Part shown: positions 57,415 through 64,000 of the stretch, in pieces | How the letters are laid out: the number at the start of each line of letters is the position of its first letter | How positions within the stretch are numbered: position 1 is the first letter of the stretch | NCBI GenBank assembly: GCA_947685225.1 | Contig: CANTUV010000062.1 | Coordinates: 18,186,501-18,250,500 of the forward strand | Reading direction: 5' to 3' | From: Garcia nutans | Taxonomy: Eukaryota; Streptophyta; Magnoliopsida; Malpighiales; Euphorbiaceae | DNA: 64,000 nucleotides | Program-made: the position numbers and the translations under genes | The notes under the pieces: model-generated | Seen by the model: the letters and a program-made list of their open reading frames with translations, nothing else | Told to the model about the DNA's origin: nothing | Database searches by the model: none

Positions 57415-60400
57415 TGTAACACCCCAATACTCCATATAAATACTATACATATACCTAGTATACATACAGTAAGTATTTAAAGTATAAGGATGTCACTTTT
57501 CTTTTTACCTTTCAATACCTGTAACAAAATTCAAACCACAATAGGTCAATTTAAAGAACACTTACAAATTATTGTCTTTATCAAAACTTCATTTATACAT
57601 ATAATATAACATACTTAAAGTGGATACATGTATGCATTACCCTCTAGTTGGTCTCGACAAAATTTTACTCTTCTCGTGGCATACCAAAAGACTTCATGTC
57701 TTCCACCAAGCTACCTGCGCGATAATACATCCGCGCTAAGCTCGAAAGCTTAGTAGTACAAATATAAAATACAAACATATATCATGGAAACACTAACATA
57801 TAAAGATATCTCAATTCCATATATTTTTAGTTCTTATTAAGTTTATCCCTATTCATTTGCACCTTTCATATCTTTCAACTAATCTCACATCTTATACACA
57901 TATAAACATAGCATTTCTACCAAGTCCAACCCATCACTAATATTCACAATCAACATCTCAATACACACATTATACATCATACCTATCACAAGTCACATTT
58001 CCAATTAAGACAATCATTGTCATCAACCACAATTCATCAATTGAATTCACAATCAATGCTAATACACACATTATACATCATACCAATCATAACATTTCTT
58101 TATTCACAATTCAACATTAATGATTCATCACTAGTGCTCATAATCAATATTTCAACGCACATATTACATATCATCAATCACATGTCCAATGAAATATACC
58201 AAAGATTTCATTATCCATTTCTTTCAACATTTGTATATCACATTGACAACAAAGACAGACTCGGGCCCAACAGACACCACTATGTTATTCAGAGTTCAGA
58301 GTTACTGCTTTGGTCTATAATCATAATCATCAAGCCCGTAGGCATCATATATCAATATTTCTATCCATGGATAGTGTAACAGACCCAGTCTCTTGGACCA
58401 TCAACTCATCATGAGAAGATCCTCAACCCGGCAAGATTGTTACCAATCATATATTTCATATTCACAATTCTCATAGTGTAACAGACCCAGTCTCTTGGAC
58501 CTCAATTCAACTCAATTTGAAGAGATCCTCAACCCGGCAAGACTGTTACCTTTTTCATTTTATAGGCATGCCTCCAAACCCAGAACTCTGAAAACTGAAT
58601 AACACATTAAACACATATTTCACTTATTGTTTCATTATCAATTTCAATCTCAATGTTCATTATCATCTAGGCAAACATGCCTTATTTCTTTCAATTAGAT
58701 CATCATAGCCAATCACAATGGCTTCACAACATATCATATCTCAATCCATATGATACATATAACATCAGTGCTATAACATTACAAAGTACCTTATTCATAT
58801 AGCACAATACAATTCACAAGATTCATAATACACAAATCATAGTATTGTTCATATAGTATCATGTGCATCATCATTATAATACTCAACATCAATTACATTA
58901 ACCAAATGAACATATCATTATTCAATCACATGATTCACATTATACATATAGCATCATTGCTATAACATTACAAAGTACATTAAAGTAATTCTTCATAAAA
59001 ATGTTTATCATAATAAATTTGCATAGCTCATACCTTGTTGAATGATCCTCTTCTCTTTCACACTATACAAGTCACATTAGATTAACAATGTAATAATTTA
59101 CCTAATATTATTTAATTATACTCAATCAATTGTATTCTCATACATTAATATTCATCAAATCATTCACATCTTTCATTTTCCCATAACACAATTATATATA
59201 TACATATCATTAATGATATAAACACATCAAAATACATTAGTGATATGCATTAACAATGCAATCATGCAACATTGGTACTTACCTTAATAACATTTCACAC
59301 CACTCTAAACTCTTCTCCACTCAATAGTTCTTCACTTCACAAATTAGGGCAATTCAACCTCTTCACAACCTAATCCAAAAGGAATATTAGCAAAATGACC
59401 ATATGAATAGTACATTCTGGTTTTAGACTCCATTTTATCCTTATTTTGAAAAATTGTATAAAATAATCTACTTGACTAAAAATTCTAAAATTTTTACAGA
59501 ATTTAGTTTTGTATCTTAAAATCATTCCTTTAAAATTTCAGATCAAACTGAACACAAAATCTTGGTCAAATAGTTCACCTAACCAGACTGCCCCAATTGC
59601 CCTGCATCCTGGCAGCAGTTCTGAACTTTGTGAATTCCATAAATCAAATTCAATCAACGTGGTTCCAAATTATTTTTCTCAAATACTAGACTCGCTAAGA
59701 AACAACATATCCAAAATTCAATTGGATATGATTTTTCTACATTTTATTAAAAATCCCGAAATATAGCTGTCTCAATTAAGGTACCTGCTGGAACAGGTCT
59801 AATAAAAATAATCTTTCTAAACTCATAACCATTCCAAAATCGAATCAACATATTTTTCAGTCATTCTAGACTCATAGAGGCACAACATATCAAAAATTCA
59901 CTTCAAGAATATTTTTCTATAATTAATTAAAAATCATACAAGTCACATCCTTTACTAATTGTAAAACAGAAAAATATTCACTAAACACAACTCTTACTCT
60001 TCCATCACCAACACCAATTTACCTCTCCTTTTCAAATCTATTTCAACTCTTCTCAACAAATTACAAACATACTTAATCATACTATTACTAAACATAACTC
60101 AATCCAAACACAACTTCAAAAAGAATCAAGGTAAACAAGAGAAAACTTACCAAGATGATAAAATTCCTTGAAATCCAACTTAGCTACTTGAAATCTCTCT
60201 CAACTTTGGAGCTTAAAATCATCAAAACCTTTCTTTGTTCTTTTGTTTTTCTTTGCCAATGAAGGAGCCAGCCAACACAAGGAGAAGAAGAAGAAATGAT
60301 GAAGAAAACACAAAGTCCACATGCATTAAATACTCATCCAAAAGAAAATTACTATAATGCCCTCATCCATTTAACTAAACTTTTGTCACATATATACCCA

Positions 60401-60669
60401 TATAGGAAATTTCACAAATCACAAATAAAATATCTTCTTCCCTTGACCAAGCCCTTTGACCAACTTATATGTTATATATATCACCATATACACTACATAT
60501 ACACTTCTCTCTACACAATGCATTCCTTCCAACTACACACATATACATTATTTTCTCAACTTCTATTATCCTCCAAATAAATCATACACAATTACCACTT
60601 ATCAATCACACATTCAATTCACTAATAACAATATTATCACAACTTCTAGGCACACTTAGGGATATTACA
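57415..60669 (-). repeat. 5' LTR of the LARD (copy E2)
   Basis: Same length and sequence as 51375-54629 apart from the one base noted. As 5' LTR it should carry the active promoter. Confidence 0.95.
57717..57753 (-). promoter_or_regulatory. Conserved LTR hairpin pair (copy E2)
   Basis: Identical to 51677-51713. Confidence 0.7.
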
Positions 60670-60674
60670 CGTCC
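60670..60674. repeat. Target-site duplication CGTCC (right), LARD
   Basis: Second perfect copy. The Tat LTR resumes directly after it. Confidence 0.95.
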
Positions 60675-61147
60675 CTTCAGTAAAACAAATTTTTGATCCC
60701 TTAATTCTGTGTAAAACAAATCATAAGCGTACTTCTAATTGTCTAAGAAAATTAAAACCATTTAGGAAAAGAAACCAAAACCAAATAGAATTTGGTTTCA
60801 AAAAATCTGTGTTGGAAAATTGCATTGGCAAAAAAATTGTTGCAGGCTGGAATTGCGAGAGCTGCGAGCGAATCGCTGTGGGCTAGAGCCAATTCACCGC
60901 AGGAAATTCCCACGGGGAATTGGCCCGGCCCGATTCTCCTTCGGAGATGAAATTTTTCGTTGCCGATTTTTCTTCGCCGATTATTTATTTATTTATTTTT
61001 AAGTTTACTAATATTACCATTTTTATTTTTATTAAAAATTAAAAATAATAAATACTAATATAAATATTATTTAATTAAAATGCTATAAAAATTATTTTGG
61101 ACTATTAAAATATCGGACCAGACTAGGTCAAAAATTAAGAGTCTACA

Positions 61148-61160
61148 GTTTGCCCCCAGG
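61148..61160 (-). promoter_or_regulatory. Polypurine tract of the second Tat element
   Basis: Minus strand CCTGGGGGCAAAC directly before TGTAGACTC at 61147. Confidence 0.8.
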
Positions 61161-61240
61161 TTGAACGATCTGAGACTACGGTAAAAGAGAGTGAAAATCA
61201 ATAAGACTTAGACTTAATTTTTCTGAGATGGTTTAGATTT

Positions 61241-61595
61241 TGAGTTCTGGACTCGGTTCGAGTTCTGAACTCAAGGGTAATTTTAGGTTTTGGACCTAAG
61301 AGTAATTTGGATTTTGGACCCGAGCTAAGTTTTGGACTTATGAATAATTTGGGTTCTGGACCCGAGCTAAGTTCTGGGCTTAAAGGTAATTTGGGTTCTG
61401 GACCCGAGCTAAGTTCTGGACTTAAAGGTAATTTGGGTTATGGACCCGAGCTAAGTTCTGGAATTAAGAGAGATTTTAGGTTCTGGACCTAAGCTAAGTT
61501 CTGGACTTAAGAGAGATTTTAGGTTCTGGACCTAAGCTAAGTTCTGGACTTAAGGATAATTTGGGTTCTAGACCCAAGCTAAGTTCTAGACTAAA
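61241..61595 (-). repeat. Covarying hairpin minisatellite, second Tat element
   Basis: Seventeen units with a TCTGG-type loop on the plus strand. The arms are GAGT/ACTC, AGGT/ACCT, GGGT/ACCC or AAGT/ACTT; thirteen are perfectly complementary. It is the counterpart of 35937-36357, but with an additional arm class and different linkers. Confidence 0.9.
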
Positions 61596-61597
61596 TT

Positions 61598-61815
61598 TGG
61601 GCCTTCACCCTTGTAAATGGATCTTCATCCTTGGAGATTGGGCCTTCACCCTTGTAAATGGATCTTCATCCTTGGAGATTAGTTCTTCACCCTTGTAAAT
61701 GGATCTTCATCCTTTGAGATCAGGTCTTCACCCTTGTAAATGGATCTTCATCCTTGGAGATCGGTTCTTCACCCTTGTAAATGGATCTTCATCCTTGGAG
61801 ATCGAGTCTTTACCC
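61598..61815 (-). repeat. 41-42-bp minisatellite, second Tat element
   Basis: About five and a half units with GGATCTTCATCC and GGGCCTTCACCC or TTCTTCACCC. It is the inverted counterpart of 34940-35199. Confidence 0.85.
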
Positions 61816-64000
61816 TGGCTTTAACTCTTTAGCTGGACTGATCGTTTATCTTTTGCATCTTCATTCTTTTTAGAATTCTAATTTTCTTCTTTTTCCATTC
61901 TTTTTTGTTCTTCCTTTGCACTTTTGCAAAAAAATTCAGCCTTTTTTAGCTAGTCTCCATATCTTCTCCTTGCCCCATGTGTGGTAAAATATTGGAAGTG
62001 AGTCTCAAAATATTTTGTACATAAACGCAAAAATTTGAAAGGGAGAAACTCTGCCCCCTGTGTAGCTAAAACCCATGATTATTTCTATGCAGCTTTGGTT
62101 GATGTTTGTAGATTATCTAGTTCTTCGAACAAGCATGCATTTCTTCTTTCTTTTGCAAAATTTCTGGATCTTCCTCTAGCAATAGGCTTTCCATGCCCCC
62201 TTGATTCAATATCTTCTTTTGATTCTTTACTTCATAGGGTGTTTTGCTGTTCACTTTGACAAAGAATAGACAATACACGACAAGAAAGTGCGATGTGATA
62301 TGCTCATGTATACATGATATGCATGAATGATACTTACAATGGTTCCATCGACTCACAGACTGAGATGATCAACTAAAGTGTTTTCATTGATTCCTTTCAG
62401 ATGCTCGTTTAGGTCTTGCACTGGAATGGCAGAATGCTTCACTTTTATGGCTTTTATCTTTGAGATATTGAAAACATGAATAATGGAGGCCCCAAGCAGC
62501 AGAGAGACATCCTTTCCAAACTATGTTTTGGCATGTTAGTTGGTAGCTTCTTCATAACCTTGCCAATAATCATTTCCTTTGCCCAATGCGTCCTTCAAGG
62601 TTCGATAGTTCAACATACTCCCCTTAACTTGAAGGTTTTGTATGACAAAAACATTTTTGAATTTTTGAATTTTGAAATTTGATTTTGAAATCAAATATTG
62701 GCTTTGCCAAATTAATGTCAATTTACTTCAGGACTTGATTTTTTAAATTAACATATCTATAACATGACAACCCTAGTTACCATACTAAACTCAGGAATTA
62801 TTTCTATTTTAGCAAGAATTGTTGCACTTCAGATAGGCACATACACATTACTTGGTCAAGGGTCTCATTGAGTTTAAATATTGTCTATCTCATATGAATA
62901 CTTATTCAAACTATCTCCACTAATAGACTCTACCTACCAAGAGAGATCAACAGGTCTTTGATAGGCTTGAAATGGGGTATATAAGGGACATGGGTTAAAC
63001 GAAGGCCATTTGTAAGTTGGAGCTGCTGTGACACTATGGGTAAACCCTCACACTACAAATTTCTTGTTTGAACTTTAGGCAGCTGGGAGCAATCTTGCTA
63101 GACTCCAAATTCCTTCTATTTTCTTGGCATTAATCTAGATCTTGATTAGGATAGTCTTTGCCCTTGCAAAAGGTTTGGTACCCAAATTCATTTCATTTCT
63201 TCTTCTCCTTTTTCTTTCTTTTTATTTTTTTTACTCTTCCCTTTCTTTGAGCATTTTATCATTTTTTCCTTCTTCCTTGTAGGACTGTCGAGTACAGAAA
63301 TTTTAAGAACCAGATGGTCTTTCTCCTTTTCCTCTGATTTTGATCGAATCTTTGGTTGGGTTGGACCAATTCAAATCAAATTGTCCTTATAAACTAAATG
63401 GAAGCCTTTTGTTGTCTTAGGTAAAAGAGAACTCAGTTGGCTTTATGAACCACCTTTTTAGTTTTTATCTTTCTTTTTTCCTTTTTTTAATTTTTTTAAT
63501 TTTTTTTAATTTTTAATTTTTTTTCTTTTATTCTTTTCTTTTTCCTCTTCTTCTTTTTTTTTTTTTGGTTCTAGCTCTAAAAGAGTTTTCTTGTTTGTAC
63601 CAACTTGATTTTATAATAATGGATGAGAGGAGTGACATAAATCTTCTTTAATAGGGATAAATCATTTGTTACTCTGATGTCATCTTGATAGATTGGAGAT
63701 ATTAGGTGAACTTCAACTATCCTTATGGTCTTGAGAACATCAACTATCCTTATGATCTTGATTGTGTATTCCTTTCTTTGATCTTCTTGCCTTTTCATCT
63801 TAGTGGTCATAAGACTTGTCGAAAGTATCACAATAGCTTAGGGTAGGTTGTTAGGGTTTGTAAGTCAATGAAAAGAAAGCTAAAATTTCATGAAGGCTCA
63901 AAGGGACAACTAGGGATTGATTTTTAATAGGGTGGATACTAGTTGTTAGCCCGTCAAACAATGCCCATATCATCTCTCCCTTAAATAAGCAGAGTTCAAT
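61816..64000 (-). other. Noncoding 3' region of the second Tat element
   Basis: Inverted homologue of about 32860-34930, recognisable by phrases such as GAAGCCTTTTGTTGTCTTAG, AGAGAACTCAGTTGGCTTTATG and AACATGACAACCCTAGTTAC. Pyrimidine tract at 63470-63570. No coding text up to the window end. Confidence 0.7.

Larger units (their letters stand above)
51375..60669 (-). mobile_element. Very young Tekay-type LARD, 9.3 kb, no coding capacity
   Basis: Two 3255-bp LTRs (51375-54629 and 57415-60669) flank 2785 bp of internal sequence. Constant offset of 6040 shows no indels between LTRs; the only mismatch I found is G at 54230 versus A at 60270. The primer site (57391-57407) and purine tract (54630-54644) both fix the minus strand. 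The internal part has no gag or pol text. The final bases before the purine tract read AATTTCGAGGACGAAATTAT, the phrase that closes chromovirus pol regions, which supports descent from a Tekay-type element. Long LTRs around noncoding internal DNA is the definition of a LARD. It must borrow all proteins. Confidence 0.95.
49804..61147 (-). repeat. 3' LTR of the second Tat element, split
   Basis: Minus strand: TGTAGACTCTTAATTTTTGA at 61147 to TCGCCGCTCACA at 49804. The two pieces (60675-61147 and 49804-51374) total about 2.04 kb. The U3 hairpin zone is at 60840-60930 (GCAGG-AAATT-CCCACGG and CCAATTC/GAATTGG arms). The TAGGGTTTT-rich stretch 50500-51050 and the GC-rich end 49804-50070 match the other Tat LTRs. 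Confidence 0.85.
49804..64000 (-). mobile_element. Second Tat-type element, minus strand, running off the window
   Basis: The 3' LTR (49804-61147, split by the LARD) is followed upstream (higher coordinates) by a GGGGGCAAAC purine tract and 2.85 kb of noncoding sequence homologous, inverted, to 32860-36440 of the gag-only element. That includes counterparts of the minisatellites and of the A/G tract (63470-63570, here C/T). No pol text is visible up to 64000, so it looks like the same gag-only kind. Its 5' half, gag and 5' LTR must lie beyond the window. Confidence 0.8.

Noticed and set aside
51375..60669. Possibility that the large direct repeat is a segmental duplication or assembly artefact
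   Set aside because: The exact TG/CA ends, 5-bp CGTCC duplications, primer site and purine tract at the inner edges are those of an LTR element.
1..64000. Transfer RNA, ribosomal RNA or microRNA genes
   Set aside because: No cloverleaf with the usual A and B box words or rRNA text was found by eye. The palindromes described are too short for microRNA precursors. A tRNAscan and small RNA map would settle it.

Overview
This window reads as repeat-rich heterochromatin of a plant nuclear genome, most likely a eudicot. It is very AT-rich, no host gene is intact, and nearly every base can be assigned to a transposable element or its wreckage. The plant assignment rests on the element families: Tat-type, Tekay-type and Athila-type Ty3/gypsy elements, a SIRE-type Ty1/copia element with an env-like third ORF, a hAT transposase of the plant DUF4371/TTF zinc-finger kind, a PPR-like fragment, and an apparent plastid-derived patch. 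I cannot name the species.

Layout. 1-2200: a PPR-like fragment and a decayed hAT transposase, both minus strand. 2210-15780: three old, diverged Tat-type LTRs (minus 2210-7238; plus 7244-11576; plus 11685-14194), the first two each split by a younger Tekay-type solo LTR (3836-6695, TSD ATTTC; 8183-10786). The third is followed by its decayed leader and gag start, with a plastid-like insert near 14.5-15.0 kb. 15780-20324: an unclassified LTR-like block, a CACTA-like end, microsatellites and a T-rich array with a period near 205 bp. 20325-44035: a minus-strand Athila-type element (3' LTR, env-like ORF, integrase remnant), split by a minus-strand Tat solo LTR (25170-42809, TSD GGTAG). That solo LTR is itself split by a 13.4 kb gag-only Tat element (25195-38581, TSD CCCCT) and by another Tat solo LTR (39199-41190). 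The gag gene of the 13.4 kb element is split by a Tekay-type solo LTR (29130-31599, TSD ACTTC). 44036-47967: SIRE-type copia remnant, minus strand. 47968-49803: a Tekay-type LTR cut by the next element. 49804-64000: a minus-strand Tat element whose 3' LTR (49804-51374 plus 60675-61147) is split by a very young 9.3 kb LARD (51375-60669, TSD CGTCC).

How the parts work together. The larger insertions fit one another like Russian dolls, and the target-site duplications give an explicit order of events. The complete elements that remain are both non-autonomous: the 13.4 kb element keeps gag but has no pol, and the LARD has 3255-bp LTRs, PBS and PPT but no coding capacity. Both would depend on proteins made by relatives elsewhere in the genome.

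The strongest unexplained signal is structural. The minisatellites inside the LTRs and 3' untranslated regions are made of very short inverted repeats (4-8 bp arms, 4-10 nt loops). In the best cases the two arms change together between copies (GGGT/ACCC, AGGT/ACCT, GAGT/ACTC, AAGT/ACTT). The same behaviour recurs at corresponding places in Tat, Tekay-type and possibly Athila elements. A pair of hairpins is also conserved 300-550 nt from the 3' end of every Tekay-type LTR for which that distance can be measured.
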